Below are positions 24,579 through 32,760 of a stretch of 64,000 bases of DNA, in pieces. The DNA is from JBBROS01 sp965260935 (GTDB lineage: Bacteria; Pseudomonadota; Alphaproteobacteria; Acetobacterales; Acetobacteraceae). Position 1 is the first letter of the stretch, and every line of letters starts with the position of its first letter. Location of the stretch: contig OZ253374.1 of assembly GCA_965260935.1 (NCBI GenBank), positions 2,046,001-2,110,000 of the forward strand, written 5' to 3'. The notes under the pieces are model-generated. The model had not been told where the DNA came from, ran no database searches, and worked only from the letters and a program-made list of their open reading frames with translations. Both the position numbers and the translations under genes were made by a program.

Positions 24579-25529
24579 TCACCGGACGTGCCGGAACCGC
24601 TCCACCGCCGAGACGAGCGCCCGCCTGATGCCCGGCTCCAGAGCCGAATGCCCGGCGTCCGGGATGACGGTCAGGCGCGCCGAGGGCCAGACGGCTGCCA
24701 GCTCGAAGGCGGTGCGCGCCGGGCAGACCATGTCGTAGCGGCCTTGCACGATCTCCGCCGGCAGATGGCCGATCCGGTGCATCCCGCCCAGCAGGCCCTC
24801 TTGCGGCAAGAACAGGTCGTGCGCGAAGTAATAGGCTTCGATGCGGGCCAGGCCCAAGGCTGTCCGGTCCTGCGCGAAGGATGTCACCGTGTCCGGGCTG
24901 GGCAGCAAGGTGCTGCAGGAGCCTTCGTAGACCGACCAGGCCCTTGCCGCCGCCATGTGGATGGCCGGGTCCGAATGGGTGAGGCGGCGCAGGTAGGCGC
25001 CTAGGATGTCGTCCCGCTCGCCTGGGGACAGATGGCCGACGAACGCGGCATGGGCGTCGGGGAACACCTGGCCGAGGCCGTGCAGAAACCAATCCACCTC
25101 CGACCGGCGCCCCAGGAACACGCCGCGCAGCACGAGGCCGCGGACCCGGTCCGGATGGGCCTGCGCGTAGGCCAGGGCCAGGGTGCTGCCCCAGGAGCCG
25201 CCGAACAGCAGCCAGCGCTCGATGCCGAGATGCCGGCGCAGCGTCTCGATGTCGCCCACCAGGTCGGCCGTCGTGTTCTGCGCCAGGCTGCCGAGCGGGC
25301 GGGAGCGGCCTGCGCCGCGCTGGTCGAAGATGGCGACGCGCCAGAAATGCGGGTCGAAGAAGCGCCGGTGCACCGCGCCCGCCCCGGCGCCCGGGCCGCC
25401 GTGCAGGAACAGGACGGGCGCGCCGCGGGGATTGCCGACCTGCTCCCAATACATGACATGCCCGCCGGAGACCGGCATGTAACCCGTCTCGAACGGTCCT
25501 ATCTCTGGGAACAAGTCGCCGCGCGGCAT
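24579..25529 (-). CDS. pip: Proline iminopeptidase
   Basis: 316 residues, full length for family S33. HGGPGAGA (oxyanion region), DQRGAGRS at 69-76 and the nucleophile GGSWGS with Ser112 are diagnostic. The acid and His lie in VQGRYDMVCP and DAGHSALE. It removes N-terminal proline from peptides in the cytosol. Confidence 0.92.
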   Translation of the reverse strand: MPRGDLFPEIGPFETGYMPVSGGHVMYWEQVGNPRGAPVLFLHGGPGAGAGAVHRRFFDPHFWRVAIFDQRGAGRSRPLGSLAQNTTADLVGDIETLRRHLGIERWLLFGGSWGSTLALAYAQAHPDRVRGLVLRGVFLGRRSEVDWFLHGLGQVFPDAHAAFVGHLSPGERDDILGAYLRRLTHSDPAIHMAAARAWSVYEGSCSTLLPSPDTVTSFAQDRTALGLARIEAYYFAHDLFLPQEGLLGGMHRIGHLPAEIVQGRYDMVCPARTAFELAAVWPSARLTVIPDAGHSALEPGIRRALVSAVERFRHVR

Positions 25530-25583
25530 CCGTTCACATTACACGGGGTCGTCGCGCGGCGGAACTGTTGAAGGAGCGTCTGC

Positions 25584-25949
25584 ATGCAGGTTTACCGGGG
25601 TTGGCTGGCGCTCGGCGCCATCGTTGGCGCGCTCGCCGTCGCGGGCGCCGCCTTTGCCGCCCATGCGCCGATCGATCCGGGACGGCTTCGCGCCGTCAAC
25701 AGCGCGGTGCAGATGCAGGGTTGGCACGCTTTGGCGTTGATCGCGTGCGGGCTGCTGGGCGCTTACGGCGGCTGGCCGGTGCATTTGGCCGGCGCGCTGT
25801 TCGTGGCCGGGCTGGTCCTGTTCTGCGGCGCGGTCTGGATTCCGCAGTTCGGCGGCCCGACGCTTGGCATGACCGCGCCCGTCGGCGGCACGATGCTGAT
25901 CGTGGGCTGGCTGGCGCTCGCCTTCGCCGCGCTGCGGGCGCGGGCGTAG
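25584..25949 (+). CDS. DUF423 (YgdD/TMEM256-like) membrane protein
   Basis: 121 residues, four hydrophobic segments. GAAFAAHA near residue 25, a WHALALI helix, VLFCGAVWIPQFGGP and the conserved TPVGG-type APVGGTMLIVGWLALA identify DUF423. Function unknown. GGAG just upstream supports ATG 25584. Converges on the glycosyltransferase gene, with one base between stops. Confidence 0.88.
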   Translation: MQVYRGWLALGAIVGALAVAGAAFAAHAPIDPGRLRAVNSAVQMQGWHALALIACGLLGAYGGWPVHLAGALFVAGLVLFCGAVWIPQFGGPTLGMTAPVGGTMLIVGWLALAFAALRARA

Positions 25950-25950
25950 C

Positions 25951-27000
25951 TCACCAGCGCAGCGCCGCCCGCCGCGCCCGCCTGACGACGTAATATGTCC
26001 AGGCGAGCTGGGGCGGGACGACCAGCAACGGCATCGCGGCTTTGAGGAGGCCTTCGGAGCCGAGGAACAGCCAGCAGCAAAGCCCGCCCCACAGCACGAA
26101 CCCCCAATGCGTCAGCGTCACGGCCACTGCCGGCAGCCCGGCGCGGTTGACCACCTGATAAAGGTGCGCCCGGTGCGCCTCGGTGACGCGTTCGCCCGCG
26201 AGCAACCGCCGGGCCAGGGTGAAGGCCACGTCGTAGAGCACGCCGAACAGCAGCATCGGCGCCAGCAGCACCGAAAGGTCCACGCCCTGGAACCGCCCGG
26301 CCGCGACCGCCAGCACGGCCAGCACGAAGCCGCAGAACTGGCTGCCGACGTCGCCCATGAAGATCCGCGCCCGCGGGAAGTTGAACGGCAGGAAGCCGAG
26401 CAGGCCGGACATCAGCAGCAGCCCGGCGAAGTAGACGAACCAGCCGCCATGCGCCGCCGCGATCCCGGCCAGCGCCGCCGCCGCCAGCGCCGAGACCCCG
26501 GCCGCCAAGCCGTTCAGGCCGTCGATGAAGTTCATCGCGTTGGTCGCGAACAGGATCCAGGCGAGCGTCAACGGCGCCGCGAACCAGCCGAGCGAGACCG
26601 GCCCGGCCAGCGGGACGTTGACCGCGTCCACCATCAGCCCGCTGCCGACCGCGAGAAGCGCCGCCCCGAGCTGCGCCGCGAGCTTGACCATGAACGGCCA
26701 ATCCAGCAGGTCGTCGGCGAGCGCGACCGCCGCGATCGCCGCCGAGGCGACGATCACCCCGCGGAAATAGGCGTCCGCCAGACGCGAGAAGTCGGCGAAG
26801 GCGTAGAGCAGCAGGATGCCGACCATGAACGCCGCGACAACGCCGACTCCGCCGCTTTTCGGCACCGCTTGCGTGTGGGCTTTGCGCGCGTTCGGCTGGT
26901 CCATCACGGCCACGCCGACCATGGCCCGCACCACTGCCGCCGAGAGCAGGCCGAGCGCGGCGCAGAACAGCAGGTGCGTCAGCAGGGCCTGAAGGGTCAA
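25951..27000 (-). CDS. WecA/WbpL-type undecaprenyl-phosphate glycan-1-phosphate transferase
   Basis: About 349 residues from a TTG at 27000; the open frame extends into the 55-bp repeats, so the start is uncertain, but the first membrane helix (LLFCAALGLLSAAVVR) must be included. About ten hydrophobic helices. Diagnostic cytoplasmic motifs: KAHTQAVPKSGG, ALADDLLDW, NAMNFIDGLNGLA, FMGDVGSQF and EAHRAHLYQ. It transfers a sugar-1-phosphate to undecaprenyl phosphate, starting a surface glycan. It faces the CapD-like and DegT genes, which would supply a modified UDP-sugar. Confidence 0.88.
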   Translation of the reverse strand: MTLQALLTHLLFCAALGLLSAAVVRAMVGVAVMDQPNARKAHTQAVPKSGGVGVVAAFMVGILLLYAFADFSRLADAYFRGVIVASAAIAAVALADDLLDWPFMVKLAAQLGAALLAVGSGLMVDAVNVPLAGPVSLGWFAAPLTLAWILFATNAMNFIDGLNGLAAGVSALAAAALAGIAAAHGGWFVYFAGLLLMSGLLGFLPFNFPRARIFMGDVGSQFCGFVLAVLAVAAGRFQGVDLSVLLAPMLLFGVLYDVAFTLARRLLAGERVTEAHRAHLYQVVNRAGLPAVAVTLTHWGFVLWGGLCCWLFLGSEGLLKAAMPLLVVPPQLAWTYYVVRRARRAALRW

Positions 27001-27040
27001 GGCAGTCCGGGAGGGTGCGAAACGAGGTCGGGTCTTATCT

Positions 27041-27197
27041 GGCCTGGCAATGAGCGCCCTGACCGTTCCGGTCAAGCCGATTGCAGGGTGTTTCTGGCCT
27101 GGCAATTCATGGCCTGACCGTTCCGGTCAAGCCGATTGCAGGGTGTCTTTGGCCTGGCAATTCACGGCCTGACCGTTCCGGTCAAGCCGATTGCAGG
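27041..27197 (+). repeat. Hairpin repeat H, three tandem copies
   Basis: A 47-base unit recurs at 27041, 27096 and 27151 with 8-base linkers (period 55). Each begins GGCCTGGCAA and ends TTGCAGG, which can pair (CCTG-CAA with TTGCAGG, one bulged G), and contains TGACCG-TTC-CGGTCA as an apical stem. A fourth copy lies at 40891-40937. The block fills the gap between the two divergent polysaccharide genes and may hold or affect their promoters. Confidence 0.85.
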
Positions 27198-27213
27198 CTA
27201 TACGGTCCGGACG

Positions 27214-29154
27214 ATGCCCCTGCAACGCCCCCGCAAACAGGCTTTCAGCCGCCGCATCCTCCAGAATATCCTGCTCGACGGCGCGCTGGCCGCCGTCGCG
27301 ACGCCGCTTGCCAGCTATATCGCCGAGCCGAGCGCCGGGCTGCTGCGCCCGCTTTGGTTCGTGGCGGGCGGCGTTGTTACGCTTCTGGTCGCCGGCGTTC
27401 CGTTCCGGATGCCGCAGCAATACTGGCGCTTCGCCGGCATCGAGGACCTGCTCGGCGTGGTGGGCAGCAGCGTCGCCACCGCCATGCTGTTCGCGCTGCT
27501 GCTGACGGCCACCGGCTTCCCGTTGCCGACCGTGACGTTTCCGGTCGTTCATGCCCTGGTGCTGATCGTGGCGCTCGGCACGCCGCGGGTGCTGTACCGG
27601 CTCCGGCCCGGGCGCGCCCGGGCCGATGCGGACACGCAGGACGTGCTGCTGGCCGGGGCAGGGGAAGGGGCCGACCTGTTCCTCCGCGCGTTGGAACACC
27701 GCGACGGACGCCGGCGTTTCCGCGTGGTCGGCCTGCTGTCCCGGCACGACGGCCAGGTTGGGCGGCGCATCCATGGGCGGCGCATCCTCGGCAGCCTGCG
27801 CGAGACCGGCCCCGTGCTCAGCCGGCTGCGCGCCCAGCGCCGGCTGCCGCAGGCTGTCGTGGTGACGGAGGACATCGCCGGGGCGCGGCTCGCGGCGCTT
27901 CTGACCGACGCCGACAACGAGGGCGTGCCGGTCCGCCGCGCGCCGCGGCCCACGGCGCTGCTGACCACGCCCGCCCAGAACATCGAGCTGGCGCCGGTCG
28001 CCATCGAGGACCTGCTCAACCGGCCGCAGGTGCCGCTCGACCGCGATGGAATGGCCCGGCTCGTGCAAGGCCGGCGCGTGCTCGTCACCGGCGCTGGCGG
28101 CACGATCGGCTCGGAGCTGGCGCGGCAGGTCGCCGCCCTCGGCCCGTCGCTGCTGGTGCTGCTGGACAACGGCGAATACGCGCTTTGGCAGATCGACCTG
28201 GAGCTTGCCGAAACCCACCCCGGCGTTGCCCGCCAGGCGCGGATCGCTGACGTGCGCGACGAGGCCCGTATCCGCTCCGTTATTGAAGGCATCCGTCCCG
28301 AGCTCGTGTTCCATGCCGCGGCGCTGAAGCACGTGCCGATCGGCGAGGCGAACCCGGCGGAGGACCTGCTGACCAACGCCTGCGGCACCCGCATCGTTGC
28401 CGATGCCGCCCGCGCGGCCGGGGCGAACGCCATGGTGTTCATCTCGACGGACAAGGCGGTGAACCCCAGCAGCGTCATGGGCGCGAGCAAGCGGCTGGCG
28501 GAGATGTACGTGCAGGGGCTGGACGTGGCCGGGCAACGGACGGGGGGGATGCGCTGCATCACGGTCCGCTTCGGCAACGTGCTCGGCAGCACCGGCTCCG
28601 TGGTGCCGCTGTTCCGCCGGCAGTTGGAGCACGGCGGGCCGCTCACGGTGACCCACCCGGAGATGCAGCGGTATTTCATGACCGTGCGCGAGGCGGTGGG
28701 GCTGGTGCTGGAGGCGAGCGTCGTGGGCATGGCCGGGCTCTCGCTTCCCGCCGCGTCGCAAGGGGGGATCTTTGTGCTCGACATGGGCGAGCCGGTGCGC
28801 ATCGTCGACCTTGCCCGGCAGATGATCCGCCTCGCCGGCCTGCGCGCTGTCGAGGACGACGCGCCTGCGCCGCACGGCTCGATTCGCATCGCCTTTACCG
28901 GCCTGCGCCCGGGCGAGAAGCTGTTCGAGGAGTTGTTCCACGGGGCCGAGGCGCCGGTCCCTACCGGTCATCCCGGCCTTTTGATGGCCGCACCGCGCGT
29001 TGCCGACCCGGCCATCGTCGGGCGGGTGATCGACGAGGTGTCGGCCTTGTGCCGGGCCGGGCAGGCGGAGGCGGCGCTGGCCCAGCTCTCGCGCCTGGTC
29101 CCGGAATTCGAACGCAACCCGCCCGACGCCGCCCGCGCAGTGCCCGGAGAATAA
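27214..29154 (+). CDS. CapD/WbpM-family nucleotide-sugar epimerase/4,6-dehydratase
   Basis: 646 residues from ATG 27214, after the repeat block. An N-terminal membrane domain of about four helices is followed by a first Rossmann-like domain and an SDR domain with TGAGGTIGS at 292-300 and STDKAVNPSSVMGASKR, the Met-x-x-x-Lys version of the catalytic motif found in WbpM/CapD. It likely makes a 6-deoxy-4-keto UDP-HexNAc. The DegT aminotransferase next door, three bases on, could act on that product. Confidence 0.9.
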   Translation: MPLQRPRKQAFSRRILQNILLDGALAAVATPLASYIAEPSAGLLRPLWFVAGGVVTLLVAGVPFRMPQQYWRFAGIEDLLGVVGSSVATAMLFALLLTATGFPLPTVTFPVVHALVLIVALGTPRVLYRLRPGRARADADTQDVLLAGAGEGADLFLRALEHRDGRRRFRVVGLLSRHDGQVGRRIHGRRILGSLRETGPVLSRLRAQRRLPQAVVVTEDIAGARLAALLTDADNEGVPVRRAPRPTALLTTPAQNIELAPVAIEDLLNRPQVPLDRDGMARLVQGRRVLVTGAGGTIGSELARQVAALGPSLLVLLDNGEYALWQIDLELAETHPGVARQARIADVRDEARIRSVIEGIRPELVFHAAALKHVPIGEANPAEDLLTNACGTRIVADAARAAGANAMVFISTDKAVNPSSVMGASKRLAEMYVQGLDVAGQRTGGMRCITVRFGNVLGSTGSVVPLFRRQLEHGGPLTVTHPEMQRYFMTVREAVGLVLEASVVGMAGLSLPAASQGGIFVLDMGEPVRIVDLARQMIRLAGLRAVEDDAPAPHGSIRIAFTGLRPGEKLFEELFHGAEAPVPTGHPGLLMAAPRVADPAIVGRVIDEVSALCRAGQAEAALAQLSRLVPEFERNPPDAARAVPGE

Positions 29155-29157
29155 GCC

Positions 29158-30294
29158 ATGCCCGCCCCGATCGCCTTTCTTGACCTCAAGGCCCAGCAAG
29201 CCCGCCTGGCCGACAGCATCCGGCCGAGGGTGGAGGCGGTGATGGCGCATTGCCAGTTCGTGCTCGGCCCCGAGGTGCGGGAGCTGGAGCAGCGGCTGGC
29301 CGCGTATTGCGGGGCGAAACATTGCGTCGGCGTCAGTTCCGGCACCGACGCGCTACAGATCGCCATGATGGCGGAGGGGATCGGCCCGGGCGACGCCGTG
29401 TTCCTGCCCGCGTTCACCTACACCGCCACTGCGGAGGTCCCGCTCGTGCTGGGCGCGACTCCCGTGTTCGTCGATGTCGATCCCCGCACCTTCCAGATCG
29501 ACCCGGCTCATCTCGAAACCCGCATCCAGTCCGTCAAAGCCGCCGGCAAGCTCCGCCCGCGCGCGCTGATCGGGGTCGACCTGTTCGGGCAGCCCGCCGA
29601 CTGGCCGAGCCTGACCCGCATCGCCGACGCCCATGGGCTATTCACGATCGACGACCTCGCCCAGAGCTTCGGCGCGTCCCTGCACGGCGCCAAGCTCGGG
29701 ACGCAGGCGAAGGCCACCGCCACGAGCTTCTTCCCCAGCAAGCCGCTGGGCGCCTATGGCGACGGCGGCGCCTTGTTCACCGACGACGCGGACCGCGCCG
29801 CCTTGTTCCGCAGCCTACGCAGCCATGGCGAGGGCGCCACCCGTTACGACGTGCTGCGGACTGGCATGAACGGACGGCTCGACACGCTGCAGGCCGCCGT
29901 CCTGCTCGGCAAGCTCGGCGCGTTCGACGGGGAGCTTGCCGCCCGCGAGCGCGTTGCCGGGATTTACGACCGCCGCCTCGGCAATTTGCTCGATGTTCCG
30001 TCCCGGGTTCCGGACAGCACGTGCGCCTGGGCGATCTATGCCGTGCTGCTGGCGGACGAGGCGCAGCGTGGCCACGTGCAATCGGTCCTGAAGCGGCATG
30101 GCGTGCCGAGCGCTGTTTATTACCCGCGCCCGCTCCATGCCCAGCCTGCCTATGCCGGGCATCATGACGGGGCTTCGCTTCCAGTCAGCGAGGACCTGGC
30201 CACCCGCATCCTGGCGCTGCCGATCCATCCGGACCTGTCCGACGCGGACGTGGAGCGTGTCTGCGACGGCGTGACGAGCGCATTGGGGGGATGA
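29158..30294 (+). CDS. DegT/DnrJ/EryC1/StrS-family sugar aminotransferase
   Basis: 378 residues, three bases after the CapD-like gene. VGVSSGTDALQIAM is the PLP phosphate cup, FTIDDLAQSFGA the Asp that binds the pyridine nitrogen, and Lys195 in FFPSKPLGAYGDGG the Schiff-base lysine. GMNGRLDTLQAAVL is also typical. The closest functional class I recognise is WbpE/PseC-like transamination of keto-UDP-sugars for surface polysaccharide. Confidence 0.92.
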   Translation: MPAPIAFLDLKAQQARLADSIRPRVEAVMAHCQFVLGPEVRELEQRLAAYCGAKHCVGVSSGTDALQIAMMAEGIGPGDAVFLPAFTYTATAEVPLVLGATPVFVDVDPRTFQIDPAHLETRIQSVKAAGKLRPRALIGVDLFGQPADWPSLTRIADAHGLFTIDDLAQSFGASLHGAKLGTQAKATATSFFPSKPLGAYGDGGALFTDDADRAALFRSLRSHGEGATRYDVLRTGMNGRLDTLQAAVLLGKLGAFDGELAARERVAGIYDRRLGNLLDVPSRVPDSTCAWAIYAVLLADEAQRGHVQSVLKRHGVPSAVYYPRPLHAQPAYAGHHDGASLPVSEDLATRILALPIHPDLSDADVERVCDGVTSALGG

Positions 30295-30325
30295 AACCAG
30301 GCCCGCCCTCTCGGGTTAGGTCTTT

Positions 30326-30517
30326 ATGAACGAGCAGAAACGCCCGCCGGAACCGCCTCCCGAAGGCGCACCGCCTGACACGAACCCGACCGGCGAGACG
30401 CCGCATGGGATTCCGGCCGGAGCCGGGGACCATGAGCCGACTGGCTTGCCGAACGGCGACAGGCATCGGACGGAAACTGTTCCCAACGACGTCGGGAGCG
30501 GCAAAGACCGCGCGTGA
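30326..30517 (+). CDS. Possible small Pro-rich protein, 63 aa
   Basis: An ATG frame following the aminotransferase encodes a wholly polar, proline- and glycine-rich peptide (MNEQKRPPEPPPEGAPPDTN then PTGETPHGIPAG). No hydrophobic core and no family recognised. The composition is unlike a random GC-rich shadow frame, but the ribosome-binding site is weak. Confidence 0.35.
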   Translation: MNEQKRPPEPPPEGAPPDTNPTGETPHGIPAGAGDHEPTGLPNGDRHRTETVPNDVGSGKDRA

Positions 30518-30631
30518 AGCGTAACGGACGCGTTCAGCGAAGCATTTCCAGTTGATTGCTTCGCCCTACGCTGCCTCTCCCTTTTCCCGTGGCCCGAGCG
30601 AACGGGAGGGCCTATCCTTGCCGCTGGTTTG

Positions 30632-31036
30632 TCAGGCGCGCGCCCGTTTCGTGGTGTTGTCCACCGCCACGGAGGCGACACCGGCCGCCTTCTTCGGCGC
30701 GGCGTTGGCTTCCGTTACGATGCCTCGCAAATCGCGGAGGAACGCCTGGCCTTTCAGCGTCCGTTGCACGAGCACGCTGCGGCGGTCCATTGGGTCAACC
30801 TTGCGGCGCGCCAGGTCGAGTTCGCCCAAGCGGTCCAGCGCACGGGTGATGGCCGGCTTCGAAACGTTCAAATCGGCCGCCAGGCCGCGAACCGTATGAC
30901 CGCCTTCCTGCAGGTAGCAGGTGAGAAGCACGCCGAGTTGCCGGGCGGATAGGTCAGGGCCGTCCCGCCGAACCAAGGCGACGACGGTCTCTCTTAGAAT
31001 TCCAACCATTTGGTCGGTGGATATGGCGGATGCCAT
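30632..31036 (-). CDS. MarR-family transcriptional regulator
   Basis: 134 residues from ATG 31036, with AAGGA upstream on the minus strand. Winged helix: LSARQLGVLLTCYLQEGGHT, then VRGLAADLNVSKPAITRALD (recognition helix) and LGELDLARRKVDPMDRRSV (wing). The tail is Lys/Ala-rich. It is compact, with short dimerisation helices. The ligand and target are unknown; the neighbouring minus-strand peptidase gene starts over 1.5 kb away, so it is probably monocistronic. Confidence 0.85.
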   Translation of the reverse strand: MASAISTDQMVGILRETVVALVRRDGPDLSARQLGVLLTCYLQEGGHTVRGLAADLNVSKPAITRALDRLGELDLARRKVDPMDRRSVLVQRTLKGQAFLRDLRGIVTEANAAPKKAAGVASVAVDNTTKRARA

Positions 31037-31171
31037 CGGGTTTTCCTTTCTCTCCAGTATCGACTCCGTTGAGCCTGTCAGCCAAGCACGCATACGCTTT
31101 ATCTGATCCCGAAACAAATGGTTCCTGGAACCACATAACAATAGCGCATTCATTTCTCATGCAACATCACA

Positions 31172-32581
31172 TTATGCGGCATAGAGGCCGGAATAATCTG
31201 GACTTAACCCTGCGATTGTCGAAAAAAGCGTGCGAAGTCCAAGCGCCTCGCCGCCTTCGGGCCTTCCGGGCCGGTTTTGATCGTTCCATGCGTAAGTGTC
31301 CAAATGTAACCAAGGCATGCCGGGGCGGAGGAATCGCTGGAGAAACAATGCCGCGGTGATCGCGCCCGCCATTGGCTTGCTGGAAACATTATTGAGATCA
31401 GCGACCGGACTTGACATCCAAGCGTCGTAACCTGCCCAAAGCGGGAGACGCCAGACCGGGTCATGCGCCGCGGCGGACGCCGACGCGACTCGGGCCGCGA
31501 GCGCGTCATCCGGACAGAACAGCGCTGGCAGGTCAGGTCCCAGGGCGGTCCGTGCCGCGCCGGTCAGGGTCGCCGCGTCGATCAGCAGCGCTGGCTGCCG
31601 GTCCGACGCCTCAGCGAGCAGGTCGCACAGAACGAGGCGGCCTTCGGCATCGGTGTTGCCGACCTCGACCGTGAGGCCGCGCCGCGTGGTCAGGATGTCG
31701 AGCGGGCGCATCGCCCGGCCCGAGACCATGTTCTCGACGCAGCCTATCCGGACTTCCAGCCGGACCGGCAAGTCCGCCTGCATCACCGCTGCCGCTAAGC
31801 CCAGCATCAGCGCCGCGCCGCCCATGTCCTTTTTCATGCGCAACATGCCTGCCGACGGTTTCAAGTCGTATCCGCCGGTATCGAAGCAGACGCCCTTGCC
31901 GCATAGGCTGACCAACGGCGCGTCCGGTCCGGCGGCGCTTCCCTGCCAGGCGAACCGCGCTACGATTGGCGCCCGGTCCGAGCCTGCGCCCACCGCGGCG
32001 ACGGCTGGATATTCGCGTTCAAGCTCCTCGCCCTTGATTCGTTCCCCTGCGACGCCGAATCGCTGGGCCACGAGCAGCACGGCGTCGGCGAGTTCTGCCG
32101 GGCCGAGCCGGTTCGCCGGCATGTTGATCAAGTCCCGCACCAGCCAGGCCGCCCGCGCGAGCGAGAGCGGCTGCGCCCAGCCGTGGGCGCCTGCCAGCTG
32201 AACGGGCGCGCGCTTGGGACGCTTGAACGCCTCGAATTGATACGCGCCGAGGCAGAAGCCGAGCACCGCCGCGGCCATGTCGAAGTCGCCCTGCTCCAGA
32301 TGCCAGGCACCGCCCTCCGGCAAGCCGAATGCCAGAGCGCCGAACGGGCCGGGCGAGCGGTCCTCCCCGAGGCCGAGCACGGCTCCGGACACCCCGTCCG
32401 TAGCGGGCAGCAAGGCGATCTCGCCCGCCGTGGCCTTGAAGCCGGACGCTTGCAGGAACGCGGCTTGCGCCGGCTTCAGGGCCGCGAACCCTGCATCCAG
32501 GCCGCTGGGACGCCACGACTTCACCGGCAGCGAGGCCGCGTCGTTTGACGCGAGGCAGGTCAAGTCACGGTTGAACGCCAT
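31172..32581 (-). CDS. Leucyl aminopeptidase family protein (M17)
   Basis: 469 residues. The C-terminal catalytic domain has the metal-site motifs LVSLCGKGVCFDTGGYDLKP, KKDMGGAALM and the family signature NTDAEGRLVL. The N-terminal domain is divergent, as in the shorter alphaproteobacterial M17 group related to PepA/PepB. It would release N-terminal residues in the cytosol using two metal ions. Confidence 0.92.
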   Translation of the reverse strand: MAFNRDLTCLASNDAASLPVKSWRPSGLDAGFAALKPAQAAFLQASGFKATAGEIALLPATDGVSGAVLGLGEDRSPGPFGALAFGLPEGGAWHLEQGDFDMAAAVLGFCLGAYQFEAFKRPKRAPVQLAGAHGWAQPLSLARAAWLVRDLINMPANRLGPAELADAVLLVAQRFGVAGERIKGEELEREYPAVAAVGAGSDRAPIVARFAWQGSAAGPDAPLVSLCGKGVCFDTGGYDLKPSAGMLRMKKDMGGAALMLGLAAAVMQADLPVRLEVRIGCVENMVSGRAMRPLDILTTRRGLTVEVGNTDAEGRLVLCDLLAEASDRQPALLIDAATLTGAARTALGPDLPALFCPDDALAARVASASAAAHDPVWRLPLWAGYDAWMSSPVADLNNVSSKPMAGAITAALFLQRFLRPGMPWLHLDTYAWNDQNRPGRPEGGEALGLRTLFSTIAGLSPDYSGLYAA

Positions 32582-32676
32582 TGCAACACTCCTTAACGGC
32601 TTGTGCGACGATTACGGCATCGAGTCGCGACGCCGGGCAAGCCCTTGAGCCTTTGTTCAGGCGGGCAGCCGTATCG

Positions 32677-32709
32677 GCGTGCCGCGGCGCTTGCTGCCGA
32701 TGCCGGCCT
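32677..32709 (-). repeat. Dispersed repeat R3, copy C
   Basis: GCGTGCCGCGGCGCTTGCTG followed by CCGATGCCGGCCT matches copy A (24531-24563) at 26 of 33 ungapped bases. It lies in the gap between the aminopeptidase and helicase genes, 52 bases before the helicase ATG. Confidence 0.45.
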
Positions 32710-32760
32710 TTTCGATGCCTGCGCTTGCATTCTGGCCGCGCCGGGCCAAGCATAAACCCC

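Noticed and set aside
24496..25449. Minus-strand 317-codon frame ending in KGSIGNNCGST
   Set aside because: It is a shifted frame over the proline iminopeptidase gene; only its last codons coincide with repeat R3, so it is not a gene.
27041..27197. CRISPR array
   Set aside because: The repeat unit is 47 bases with only 8-base, near-identical linkers; there are no unique 30-base spacers and no cas genes.
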